64,000 bases of DNA from Nocardioides sp. (lineage in GTDB: Bacteria; Actinomycetota; Actinomycetes; Propionibacteriales; Nocardioidaceae), in assembly GCA_037045645.1 (NCBI GenBank), contig JBAOIH010000004.1, positions 488,061 to 552,060 on the forward strand. Direction: 5' to 3'. Below the pieces are notes generated by a model. The model did no database searches. It saw only the letters and a list, made by a program, of their open reading frames with translations, and was not told the DNA's origin. The translations under genes were made by a program, and so were the position numbers. This document shows, in pieces, positions 15,354 through 23,613 of the stretch; within the stretch, counting starts at the first letter, position 1, and the number at the start of each line of letters is the position of its first letter.

Positions 15354-16046
15354 ATGCACGTGCCCGACGGCTTTCTCGACGCCCCGACCTCGGTGGCTAC
15401 CGGTGTGGTGGCCGCGGCGGGGGTGGCGGTGGCGCTGCGTGGTGCTCGCAAGGAGTTGGACGACCGTACGGCTCCGATGGCTGGTCTGGTCGCCGCCTTC
15501 ATCTTCGCCGCTCAGATGATCAACTTCCCCGTCGGCGCCGGCACGAGCGGGCATCTTCTCGGTGGCGCGCTGGCCGCCGTGCTGGTCGGTCCCTGGACAG
15601 GCGCGTTGTGCTTGGCGGTGGTGTTGCTCGTGCAAGGACTCTTCTTCGCCGACGGTGGGATCACCGCGCTCGGCACCAACATCACGCTCTTCTCGCTGGT
15701 CGCCGTGCCCGTGGGCTGGGCGGTCTTCGCGATGATCCGTGCGGTGCTGCCCAAGGTGACGGCCTCGGTGCCGATCGCGTCGGCGGTGGCAGCCTTCGTG
15801 TCGGTGCCGGTCACCGCGCTGGCCTTCGTCGGGCTCTTCGCCGTCGGCGGGCAGGCGCCGGTCTCGCTGGGAGCAGTCACCACGGCGATGCTGGGGTGGC
15901 ACGTCCTGATCGGCCTAGGCGAGGCTCTGATCACCGGACTGGTGGTCGCCAGTGTGATCGCGGCGCGTCCCGACCTCGTCTATGGCGCCAGGTCCATGCT
16001 GGATGCTCGTCCACTGGAGATTCGTCGTACGGAGGCCGCTCGATGA
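15354..16046 (+). CDS. cbiM: Nickel/cobalt ECF transporter substrate-binding membrane subunit
   Basis: The 230-residue membrane protein starts M-H-V-P-D-G-F-L. In CbiM/NikM the N-terminal amine and His2 bind the metal, which fixes the ATG at 15354 over a GTG six bases earlier. An AGGAG ribosome binding site is at 15344-15348. Further family features are NFPVGAGTSGHLLGG, with the second histidine ligand, and HVLIGLGEALITG near the end. It captures Ni2+ or Co2+ for uptake by the CbiQ/CbiO engine. The Nur-type operator upstream argues for nickel. It overlaps cbiN by ATGA. Confidence 0.92.
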   Translation: MHVPDGFLDAPTSVATGVVAAAGVAVALRGARKELDDRTAPMAGLVAAFIFAAQMINFPVGAGTSGHLLGGALAAVLVGPWTGALCLAVVLLVQGLFFADGGITALGTNITLFSLVAVPVGWAVFAMIRAVLPKVTASVPIASAVAAFVSVPVTALAFVGLFAVGGQAPVSLGAVTTAMLGWHVLIGLGEALITGLVVASVIAARPDLVYGARSMLDARPLEIRRTEAAR

Positions 16047-16375
16047 CCCGCAAGGCATTCTTCCTCGCCGCGCTGCTCGTGACGTTGTTCGTCGCGGGTG
16101 GGGTGAGTTTCTATGCCTCCAGCCACCCCGACGGCCTGGAGTTCGTGGCCGAGAAGACCGGCTTCCTCGACAGTGCAGACGAGCACGCCGCCGGCGACGG
16201 ACCGATGGCCGACTACTCGGTCAAGGGCGTGGGCAACGAGCGCGCTGCGGGCGGTCTGGCCGGGGTTGCGGGCGTGGCGATCACGCTGCTGTTCGCGGGC
16301 GGTTTGGCGTACGCCGTGCGCCGCCGCGACCCGCACACAGATGCTGCCTCGGATCCCGCGTCGGACCCCCGCTGA
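16043..16375 (+). CDS. cbiN: ECF transporter accessory subunit CbiN (PDGLE domain)
   Basis: The 110-residue protein has two membrane helices (FFLAALLVTLFVAGGVSFYA and the GVAITLLFAGGLAYAV helix) around a periplasmic loop with PDGLEFVAEKTGF, the PDGLE motif that defines the family. CbiN/NikN is needed with CbiM for metal uptake. Start and stop each overlap neighbours by a few bases (ATGA with cbiM, a shared A with cbiQ), so all four genes are one transcription unit. Confidence 0.9.
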   Translation: MTRKAFFLAALLVTLFVAGGVSFYASSHPDGLEFVAEKTGFLDSADEHAAGDGPMADYSVKGVGNERAAGGLAGVAGVAITLLFAGGLAYAVRRRDPHTDAASDPASDPR

Positions 16376-17064
16376 TGGGAGCTGGGCACGGTCACCGGCT
16401 GCACTTCCACGGGCACAGCCCGCTGCACCGTGCTCCCGCGCACCTGAAGATCCTCGGCCTCGTCGGCTTCATGCTTCTCGTGGTGGCGACCCCTCGGGAG
16501 TGGTACGCCGTCTTCGCGGTCTGGAGCTTCTTTCTCGCGCTGGGCGTCGGCTTGTCTCGGGTGCCGGTGACCTTCTTGGCCAAGCGGCTGTGGATCGAGG
16601 TGCCGTTTGTGATCTTCGCGGTGTTGGTGCCCTTCATCTCCCACGGCCCACGCACCGAAGTGCTGGGTTTGACGGTCTCCGAGCCTGGCCTGATCGCAGC
16701 CTGGGGGCTGCTGGTCAAGGGCACCCTCGGCGTGCTGGCCGCGCTGACCTTCGCTGCGACCACCGAGCCTGACGACGCCCTGCGAGGTCTGCAACGCTTG
16801 CGGATGCCCGACCTGCTGGTGCAGATCATGGGCTTCATGATCCGCTACCTCGACGTCGTGACAGCAGACCTGTCACGGATGCTGGTCGCGATGCGCTCGC
16901 GCGGCTATGAGCCACGCTCACCTCGACACTGGCCCGCGCTGGCGCGGTCGATGGGCGCACTCTTCATCAGGTCGTACGAACGCGGCGAGCGCGTGCACCT
17001 GGCGATGTTGTCGCGCGGCTATCAGGGGAAGCTGCCCGAGGGGCTGCGAGGGACGCACCGGTGA
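16375..17064 (+). CDS. cbiQ: ECF transporter transmembrane (T) subunit CbiQ
   Basis: The 229-residue protein is a T component with five or so helices. The two cytoplasmic coupling motifs with A-R-G character are visible as MRSRGYEPRS and MLSRGYQGKL. These insert into the ATPase. The N-terminus is rich in histidine (GHGHRLHFHGHSPLHR), which may bind metal. ATG at 16375 shares its A with the cbiN stop. Confidence 0.9.
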   Translation: MGAGHGHRLHFHGHSPLHRAPAHLKILGLVGFMLLVVATPREWYAVFAVWSFFLALGVGLSRVPVTFLAKRLWIEVPFVIFAVLVPFISHGPRTEVLGLTVSEPGLIAAWGLLVKGTLGVLAALTFAATTEPDDALRGLQRLRMPDLLVQIMGFMIRYLDVVTADLSRMLVAMRSRGYEPRSPRHWPALARSMGALFIRSYERGERVHLAMLSRGYQGKLPEGLRGTHR

Positions 17065-17816
17065 GTGTTCCCGTCGTCGACGTGCAGGGCCTGGCGTACG
17101 CCTACCCGGACGGCCACCAGGCGCTCTTCGGCGTGGACCTGCACGTGCATCCGGGGGAGCGGGTCGCCCTGCTCGGTCCCAACGGAGCAGGCAAGACCAC
17201 CCTCGTCCTGCACCTCAACGGCATCCTGACCGCCGGGGCAGGCAGTGTCGCGATCAGCGGACTTCCGGTCTCGAAGGCCAACCTGCAGGAGATCCGCAGG
17301 CGGGTGGGGATCGTCTTCCAAGATCCTGACGACCAACTCTTCATGGGCAGCGTGCGCCAAGACGTGGCCTTCGGTCCCGCCAACCTGGGCATCAAAGGCG
17401 CCGCACTCGACCAGGTCGTGATGGCCGCCCTGGAACGCGTGGGGATGGCCGACTTCGTCGATCGTCCACCGCACCACCTGTCGTACGGTCAACGCCGCCG
17501 CGTCGCCATCGCCACCGTGCTTGCGATGCAGCCCGAGATCCTGGTGCTGGACGAGCCGTCGTCCAACCTCGACCCAGCCAGCCGACGCGAGCTCGCCGAC
17601 ATCTTGGACGGCTTGGACGTCACGGTGCTGATGGTCACGCACGATCTGCCGTACGCCCTCCAGCTCTGTCCCCGGTCGGTGCTGCTCAGCGACGGACATG
17701 TGGTCGCCGACGACTCGACCCGGGCGATCCTGACCGACCCCGAACTCATGGCAGCGCACCGACTCGAACTCCCTGTGGGCTTCGACCCCGATCTGATTGC
17801 TAACCTGAACCCGTGA
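17061..17816 (+). CDS. cbiO: ECF transporter ATPase CbiO
   Basis: The 251-residue ATPase has Walker A GPNGAGKTTL, Q loop VFQDPDDQLF (typical of ECF ATPases), signature HLSYGQRRRVAIA, Walker B ILVLDEPSSNLDP and switch histidine VTHD. It powers the CbiMQ complex. GTG at 17061 overlaps the cbiQ stop. Only one ATPase gene is present, so a homodimer is expected. Confidence 0.92.
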   Translation: MSVPVVDVQGLAYAYPDGHQALFGVDLHVHPGERVALLGPNGAGKTTLVLHLNGILTAGAGSVAISGLPVSKANLQEIRRRVGIVFQDPDDQLFMGSVRQDVAFGPANLGIKGAALDQVVMAALERVGMADFVDRPPHHLSYGQRRRVAIATVLAMQPEILVLDEPSSNLDPASRRELADILDGLDVTVLMVTHDLPYALQLCPRSVLLSDGHVVADDSTRAILTDPELMAAHRLELPVGFDPDLIANLNP

Positions 17817-18055
17817 GCAGCCCTCAGGACCTCGAGCGCGATATCGAGAAGTTGCGCGACAACCTCGCCGACAACATCGACCAGCTCATCCACCGTGCCA
17901 GTCCCAAGACCATCGCCGACCGACAGATGCAGACCACGAAGGCGCACTTCGTCGCGGCTGACGGCGCCCCGCGCACCGACAACATCATGAAGGTCGTCGG
18001 CGGTGTGGTCGCGGTGGTCGTGGTGTTTGCGATCATCCGCAAGATCGCGCGCTGA
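17813..18055 (+). CDS. DUF3618 small membrane protein
   Basis: The 80-residue protein starts with the DUF3618 pattern DLERDIEKLRDNLADNIDQLIHRASPK, an amphipathic helix, and ends with one membrane helix (VVGGVVAVVVVFAIIRKIAR). Function is unknown; the family is common in actinobacteria next to bcp and GroES-like genes. The GTG overlaps the cbiO stop by four bases. Confidence 0.8.
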   Translation: MSSPQDLERDIEKLRDNLADNIDQLIHRASPKTIADRQMQTTKAHFVAADGAPRTDNIMKVVGGVVAVVVVFAIIRKIAR

Positions 18056-18064
18056 CGCCGCTTC

Positions 18065-18400
18065 ATGGTGAAGGCTGCACTCGGCAAGACGCCGATCAAG
18101 ATGTTGCACGACCGGGTCCTCGTCGAGGTCGACAAGGAAGCCGGAGAACGCCGTTCGTCAGGCGGTATCGTCATCCCGGCCACGGCGGCCTTGGGGGCGC
18201 GACGACTCTCGTGGTCCAGCGTGATCGCGGTCGGCCCGCAGGCACGCTCGGTCGAGGCCGGCGACAAGGTGCTCTTCGACCTGGAGGACAAGGCAGAAGT
18301 CGAGGTGCACGGCGAGGTGTACGTCGTGATTCGCGAGCGGGACGTGCATGCGGTGGCAGCAGACCGCCTCGGTGACAACGCGACGGGGCTCTACCTCTGA
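18065..18400 (+). CDS. GroES-like co-chaperonin paralog
   Basis: The 111-residue protein keeps the GroES barrel: LHDRVLVEVDKEAGERRSSGGIVIP, where the RRSSGGI stretch takes the place of the mobile loop, VIAVGP, AGDKVLF and EVYVVIRERD. The loop differs from canonical GroES (ERTTASGIVLP), and no groEL is adjacent, so it is a divergent paralog and may not serve GroEL. ATG at 18065 or an internal one would be the start. Confidence 0.8.
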   Translation: MVKAALGKTPIKMLHDRVLVEVDKEAGERRSSGGIVIPATAALGARRLSWSSVIAVGPQARSVEAGDKVLFDLEDKAEVEVHGEVYVVIRERDVHAVAADRLGDNATGLYL

Positions 18401-18447
18401 CGCACTCTCGCCCTGCGATCACGCGCTTCGGGCGCGCGAGATTCGCT

Positions 18448-20964
18448 TCATGGGGTGAAGCGTAAGAGCGGCCGGATCACCCGGTAATAGGCGATCCCCA
18501 CCAACACGGAGGCGATCGTCGCGAGGAGCGGGAAGTCGTCCTCCAGATGCGGGTAGACCTGCCAGTGAGTCAGATAGATGAACAAGGAGGCGCTGGCCAC
18601 CACGCTCAGCGGTTTCACCAGTGAGCGGGGCACCGGCACGGTGGCGCGCCAGATCAGCAACAAGACAGCGCCTGCGATCAGCGCGATCCGGGCGAAGTCT
18701 TCGAGGTCGAACCCGAAGAAGCCGATCAGGCCGCCCACGCCCAGTACCGAGACCAGCAGGCGCCGGTTGCGAGAGTCGGCGCGAGCCGCGGCCCAGCCCA
18801 AGGCGATGAACCAGGCGACCGCCGGAAGGGCGTACCGCGCAGGTGAACCGGCGATGATGCCGACCCAGAGATAGCGCATGGCCAAGGTGACGGCCAGGAT
18901 GCCGAGCGCGAACTCGAACGGCCGGCGTCGTTCGAGCCGGTGCAGGGCGGGGATGCTGAGCAGCGCCAGCACGCCGAGAGTCGCCCACACGATGCTCTCC
19001 AGGAACCAGAACTGCCACTGGTCGGTCCAGAGGTCGCTGCCGAGCAGTCCGTTGAGGAAGAACGCGGTGGGCCATGTGTAGAAGCCGGTCAGCAGCGCCA
19101 CGCCCCCGATCCACAAGGTGGAGGGCACCACGAGGCGAGCCAGGCTCGCCAGGCCGTGGCGCAGTCGGGTTGTGCGCGCTGTCGCTCCCAGTTGGAAGCG
19201 GGCGAGGTTGAAGCCCGCGACGGCCAAGAGCACGTGGGCGCCGCCCATGATCATGAAGAGATTGGCGTGGCTGCCGACAATGGCCAAGATTCCCAGGGCG
19301 CGCAGGACGACCGAAGTGTCGACCCGGCTGCGAGTGTTCGCCGCTTGCTGCGTCGCCAACTCCTGGATCGGGGTGAGGTGCCAGCCCGTGGGGAGTTCGC
19401 CGAGCCGATCACCGAGGCGAGTGGCGAGTTCGACGTACGACAGCGAGTCGCCGCCCAGACTGACGAAGGTGCTCGCCGGGGTAGCGTCGTCGCGGCCGAG
19501 CACGAGCGCGAAGTCGGCGACGAGCGCCTCCAAGAGGTCGCCCGCGTCGGCTGGGTCGGCTGTGGGTCGGCGCTCTTCGAGATCGCGTGCCTGCGTGCCC
19601 AGTCCGGCCAGGTCCGGCTTGCCACTGCTCGTGCGCGGCAGCGAGTCCACTGCGGTGACGCGCACCGCGGTCGGTGGCAGGCCGGCCGCGTGAGCCGCCC
19701 GGCTGCGCAGTTCGTCGGCGCGAGCCGCGATCTGGTTGCGCTCACCGAAGACGTGGAGGAGATGTTCTCCGGCGACACAGACCACGCCCGGATCGCAAGC
19801 CCTCTCGATGCGCGCGAGATCGAGGCGTACGCCGAAGAGCTTTGCGTGGCGCCCTAACCGTCCCACGATCTCGAAGAGGCCATCGCGCTCGCGGGCCAGG
19901 TCGCCGGTGCGCAACTCGGTCAGGCTCGCGCCCTCGGCCAGGTCGGAGGCGGACTCGGCGTACCCGAGCATCACGTTGGGCCCGGCGTACACCAACTCAC
20001 CGACACCGTCAGACTGCCCAGCGGCCGGGTCCAGGCGCAAGGTGCCACCGGGAATTGCCACGCCGATCGATTCCGGGCGGGTCGTCGCCAGTGCCGCGGG
20101 CAGGAAGGCCATCCGCGCGGTGGCCTCGGTCTGGCCGTACATCACCACGAGGTCCCACCCCTGGCGGCGCCCGCGCTGGGCCCACGCGCGGACGAGTTCG
20201 GGCGCGAGCCGACCGCCGGCCTGAGTGACCAGACGCAGCGTCGGGGCGAGAGCGTGCAGGTCTTGGCGCCCGGCCTGCTCCAAGAGTTCGAAGGTGTACG
20301 GCACCCCGGCCAGGTTGGTCACGCCCGACTCAGCGGCCAGCTGCCAAAAGCAGTCGTCGACGACACTGAGCTCGGTCAGTGTGACCGCGGCGCCCGCGCT
20401 GAGGTGGGACGTGACGACCGACAGGCCATAGCAGTAATGCAGTGGCAGCGCGGTGATGGCGCGGTCAGCCGGGGTCAGGTCGAGGTAGTCGGCGATCGCG
20501 GCCGCGTTGGCGCGCAGGTTGTCATACGACAGCCGGACCAGTTTGGGCGAGCCGGTCGATCCCGACGTGCTCAGCAGCAGGGCCAGATCGGGATGCAGTT
20601 GGTGTGCCGTGCCCGCGCGCCGTGCGGTGAGTCGCCACCGGCCGAGCCGCTCACCGGCGACCACGTCGGGGTCGTAGCGGGCCATGAGGTCGACATGGTC
20701 GCGTCCGGGTGGGACCAGCAGGGCGACGTGCCCGTGCTGCAGTGCGGCGAGCAGCGTGATCAGGGTGTCCAGGGTGTTGGCGCATTCGATCAGCACGAGC
20801 CGACGGGTGCCGCCGAGGGTCTCGGCGACATCGGCGGCGCGAGCCGCCAGATCGGCGTACGACAACTCGCCCTCGTGCGTACGCAGCGCGACCCGCTCGC
20901 CGTGCGCGGCCAGATCGAAGACGCTGTGCGCGCGGACGCGAGGAAGCGAGACGACTGGCGACAC
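18448..20964 (-). CDS. Adenylation - carrier - membrane acyltransferase fusion protein, iron-box controlled
   Basis: The protein has 838 residues in three parts. Residues about 1-445 are an adenylate-forming ligase: A3 LLLSTSGSTGSPK, A5 VMYGQTEATAR, A7 ELRTGDL, A10 lysine in PRTSSGKPDL. Residues about 465-540 are a carrier domain with phosphopantetheine serine in FVSLGGDSLSY. Residues about 555-838 are ten or so membrane helices of acyltransferase-3 type, beginning VVLRALGILAIVGSHAN with the conserved histidine. It should activate an acid, load it on its own carrier and pass it across or into the membrane. DltA, DltC and DltB do this as separate proteins. An iron box sits 13 bases upstream of the GTG and the Fe3+ importer genes precede it. 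The acid and acceptor are unknown. Confidence 0.8.
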   Translation of the reverse strand: MSPVVSLPRVRAHSVFDLAAHGERVALRTHEGELSYADLAARAADVAETLGGTRRLVLIECANTLDTLITLLAALQHGHVALLVPPGRDHVDLMARYDPDVVAGERLGRWRLTARRAGTAHQLHPDLALLLSTSGSTGSPKLVRLSYDNLRANAAAIADYLDLTPADRAITALPLHYCYGLSVVTSHLSAGAAVTLTELSVVDDCFWQLAAESGVTNLAGVPYTFELLEQAGRQDLHALAPTLRLVTQAGGRLAPELVRAWAQRGRRQGWDLVVMYGQTEATARMAFLPAALATTRPESIGVAIPGGTLRLDPAAGQSDGVGELVYAGPNVMLGYAESASDLAEGASLTELRTGDLARERDGLFEIVGRLGRHAKLFGVRLDLARIERACDPGVVCVAGEHLLHVFGERNQIAARADELRSRAAHAAGLPPTAVRVTAVDSLPRTSSGKPDLAGLGTQARDLEERRPTADPADAGDLLEALVADFALVLGRDDATPASTFVSLGGDSLSYVELATRLGDRLGELPTGWHLTPIQELATQQAANTRSRVDTSVVLRALGILAIVGSHANLFMIMGGAHVLLAVAGFNLARFQLGATARTTRLRHGLASLARLVVPSTLWIGGVALLTGFYTWPTAFFLNGLLGSDLWTDQWQFWFLESIVWATLGVLALLSIPALHRLERRRPFEFALGILAVTLAMRYLWVGIIAGSPARYALPAVAWFIALGWAAARADSRNRRLLVSVLGVGGLIGFFGFDLEDFARIALIAGAVLLLIWRATVPVPRSLVKPLSVVASASLFIYLTHWQVYPHLEDDFPLLATIASVLVGIAYYRVIRPLLRFTP

Positions 20965-20975
20965 CCGGGAATCCT

Positions 20976-20994
20976 AAAGGTAAGCCTTACCTAA
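20976..20994. promoter_or_regulatory. Iron box (DtxR/IdeR-type operator) for the fusion gene
   Basis: The perfect palindrome AGGTAAG-C-CTTACCT (20978-20992) is flanked by AA on both sides. It matches the iron-box consensus TTAGGTTAGCCTAACCTAA at most positions. It overlaps the stop codon of the Fe3+ ABC ATPase gene and lies just before the fusion gene start, so it gives that gene its own iron-repressed promoter. Confidence 0.8.
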
Positions 20995-22049
20995 TCGGAA
21001 GCCGGCTCGTCGAAGGTGGGGTTGACCGGGAAGGCGTACCCGGCGCCGGCGATGGTCACGACCACGTCGTCGCCAGGCTCCGGCGCTTCCAGGCCGTTCA
21101 TCCGAGCCACCAACGTCGGCCCACCCGGCACCAGGTCGAACCTGACGTCGGAGTCGTGGCCATAGAAGGAGACGTCGACGACGCGTCCGGTGGGACCGTC
21201 GCCATGCGCCACCAGGCGCAACTGCTCGGGGCGTACGACCACCTCCGCCGGACCGTCAGCGAAGCCGGACTGCACCGAAAGCCGCCCGAGCATGGTCTGG
21301 GCGAATCCGTCGACGATGTCGGCGCGCAGTACGGTCGCCCCGCCGACGAAGCGGGCGACCGTCGGGTCGGTCGGGGCGCGGTAGACCTCGCGCGGTGAGG
21401 CCGCCTGGACCAGATCGCCCTGGCGCATGACGGCGACCTGATCAGCCAGGGACAGCGCCTCGTCCTGATCGTGGGTCACCAAGACGGCGGTGGCACGAGC
21501 GGCACGCAAGGCGCGTACGACCGAGCGTCCGGTGCTGGCGCGCAGGGTCGCGTCCAGCGAGCTGAAGGGTTCGTCTAGCAGCACCACGGACGGGTTCGGG
21601 GCTAGCGCGCGAGCCAGGGCGACGCGCTGTTGCTGACCGCCGGAGAGTTCGTGCGGATGACGCGAGGCGTACGCCGCGGGAAGTTCGACGAGATCCAGCA
21701 TCTCGGCGATCCGGGCTCCACCGCGTTGGGATCGCGGCAAGCCGAAGCCGATATTGGCGGCGATGTCGAGGTGCGGGAAGAGCGCGCCCTCCTGGGGCAC
21801 GTACCCGACCTTGCGCTTCTGCGGCGGCACGCTCTTGCGTCCGCTCGCCACGACGCGGTCCCCGAACGCGATGGTGCCCGCATCCGGGTCGAGGAAGCCG
21901 GCGATCAGGCGCAGCAGCGTGGTCTTGCCGCAGCCGGAGGGGCCGAGCACCGTGGTGATCGACTCGCTCGGCACGTCGAGAGTCACGTCGCTCACCGCAA
22001 GGGTGTCGCCGAACGACTTCGTGACGCCTGCGATCGCCAAGCCGGTCAT
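20991..22049 (-). CDS. Fe3+ ABC importer ATPase (FbpC-like)
   Basis: The 352-residue ATPase has Walker A GPSGCGKTTL, Q loop VPQEGALFPH, signature ELSGGQQQRVALARALA, Walker B VLLDEPFSSLD and VTHDQDEAL. A C-terminal TOBE-like domain (about 240-352, VVVRPEQLRLV) is typical of the iron and spermidine/putrescine class. ATG 22049 overlaps the permease stop by ATGA. It energises uptake of ferric iron handed over by the lipoprotein encoded at 23614-24627. Confidence 0.88.
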   Translation of the reverse strand: MTGLAIAGVTKSFGDTLAVSDVTLDVPSESITTVLGPSGCGKTTLLRLIAGFLDPDAGTIAFGDRVVASGRKSVPPQKRKVGYVPQEGALFPHLDIAANIGFGLPRSQRGGARIAEMLDLVELPAAYASRHPHELSGGQQQRVALARALAPNPSVVLLDEPFSSLDATLRASTGRSVVRALRAARATAVLVTHDQDEALSLADQVAVMRQGDLVQAASPREVYRAPTDPTVARFVGGATVLRADIVDGFAQTMLGRLSVQSGFADGPAEVVVRPEQLRLVAHGDGPTGRVVDVSFYGHDSDVRFDLVPGGPTLVARMNGLEAPEPGDDVVVTIAGAGYAFPVNPTFDEPASD

Positions 22050-23536
22050 GGGTCCAGTCTCTCCTGCCGGGTGAGCAGCCAGGTCGCGGGGATCGAGACG
22101 AGGACGAGCAGCAGGGCGTACGGAGCAGCCGCGCCGTAGCGCAGGTCCGCGCTGGCAGACCAGAACTCCGTAGCCAGCGTGTGCGTGCCGATCGGCGACA
22201 GCATCAAGGTCGCGGTGAGCTCGGTGGAGATCGCCAGGAAGATCAGCGCCGCCCCCGCCCCGAGGCTGGGCAGGATGAGGGGCAGGGTCACCCGACGGGC
22301 CGCTTCGAGCGGACTGACGCCCAGGCTCTTCGCCACGTCGTCGAGTACGGGAGGTGCCTGCTCGAGCCCGGCGCGCACCGACACCATCGCGCGCGGCAGG
22401 AAGAGGATCGCGTACGCCACGATCAGCAGCAGTGCGGTCTGGTAGAGCGCAGGGGCCAGGCGCAGCGACACGATCACCAGAGCCAGCCCCACCACGATGC
22501 CGGGCAGCGCGTTGGCGACGTAGGTGCTGCGTTCGATCACCATCGTGGTCCGCGAACGGTGTCGTACGGCCAGCCAGGCCACGGGCAGGGCGGCCACGGT
22601 CGCGAAGACGGCGCCGACCAGCGCGAGAGTCGCGGTCGTCGTGGCGGCGCGGGTGAGTTCGCCGATCGGGAAGGCAGTCGAGGCGCCGACGCGCAGCCAG
22701 TGCACCAGTGCGTACGTCGGGACGCCGACGGCCAGGGCGACCAGTGCGGCGCAGGTTGCCGCGACCGGGGCCTTGGCGACACCGAGACGCCACATCCGAG
22801 GCTTGCGCTTGCTGCCCTGGCCGAGTCGGGAGAGATGTTGGTGACCGCGCAACTTGAGTTCGCCCAGGAGCAGCACCAGACAGCACAGCACCAGGACGCC
22901 GGCCATCATGGTGGCGGCCGAGCCGTTGAACGTGGAGCCGTACTGGTCGTAGATCGCGGTCGTGAAGGTCGGGAAACCGAGCAGGGCCAACGCGCCGAAC
23001 TCGGCGAGCAGGTGCAACCCGACCAGCAGGACACCACCGAGGATCGCCGGTCGGAGTTGGGGCAGGATCACCGTGCGATAAGTGGCCCAGGTGCCGCGGC
23101 CCAGGGAGTACGCCGACTCGTCCAGCGCGGGGTCGAGGCCTCGCAAGCTCGCCAGGACTGGCAGGTAGACCAGCGGGTAGTAGGACAGTGTCGTCACCAG
23201 GAAGGCGCCGTCGAAGCCCATCATCGAGCGATCGAGCGAAACCCAGGCGTACCCGTTGACGAACGCGGGGACCGCGAGCGGCGCGACGAAGAGTGGGTGC
23301 CAGAGCCGTTTCCCGGGCAGGTCCGTGCGCGCGACCAGCGTGGCGAGTGCGACCCCGATCAGGGCTGTGGCGAGCATGCATACGGTCGCCAGGCTCAGCG
23401 TGTTGGCCAGCAGCATCGCGATCCTTGGCCGCGCCAGGACGCGCCACGACTCCGCCGGCCCGGTCGTGATCGCGCCGTACAGGACGAAGCCCAGCGGGAT
23501 CAGCGCCATCGCAGCCACGAGCACTCCGATGGCCAA
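22046..23536 (-). CDS. Fe3+ ABC importer permease (FbpB-like, two fused permease halves)
   Basis: The 496-residue protein has about twelve helices in two homologous halves, each with the EAA-type loop: DESAYSLGRGTWATYRTVILP (about residue 140) and DDVAKSLGVSPLEAARRVTLP (about 410). Such double permeases pair with one ATPase gene in iron importers. The TTG at 23536 is the first conventional start. An upstream CTG at 23617, overlapping the lipoprotein stop, would add 27 residues including RTTTRAPKSLL and may be the real start. Confidence 0.85.
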   Translation of the reverse strand: MAIGVLVAAMALIPLGFVLYGAITTGPAESWRVLARPRIAMLLANTLSLATVCMLATALIGVALATLVARTDLPGKRLWHPLFVAPLAVPAFVNGYAWVSLDRSMMGFDGAFLVTTLSYYPLVYLPVLASLRGLDPALDESAYSLGRGTWATYRTVILPQLRPAILGGVLLVGLHLLAEFGALALLGFPTFTTAIYDQYGSTFNGSAATMMAGVLVLCCLVLLLGELKLRGHQHLSRLGQGSKRKPRMWRLGVAKAPVAATCAALVALAVGVPTYALVHWLRVGASTAFPIGELTRAATTTATLALVGAVFATVAALPVAWLAVRHRSRTTMVIERSTYVANALPGIVVGLALVIVSLRLAPALYQTALLLIVAYAILFLPRAMVSVRAGLEQAPPVLDDVAKSLGVSPLEAARRVTLPLILPSLGAGAALIFLAISTELTATLMLSPIGTHTLATEFWSASADLRYGAAAPYALLLVLVSIPATWLLTRQERLDP

Positions 23537-23613
23537 CAGGGACTTCGGGGCGCGCGTCGTCGTCCGGGTCGGTCGGCTGTCGGTCGGCTCGGTCAGGGGG
23601 CGGTCGAGGATGG

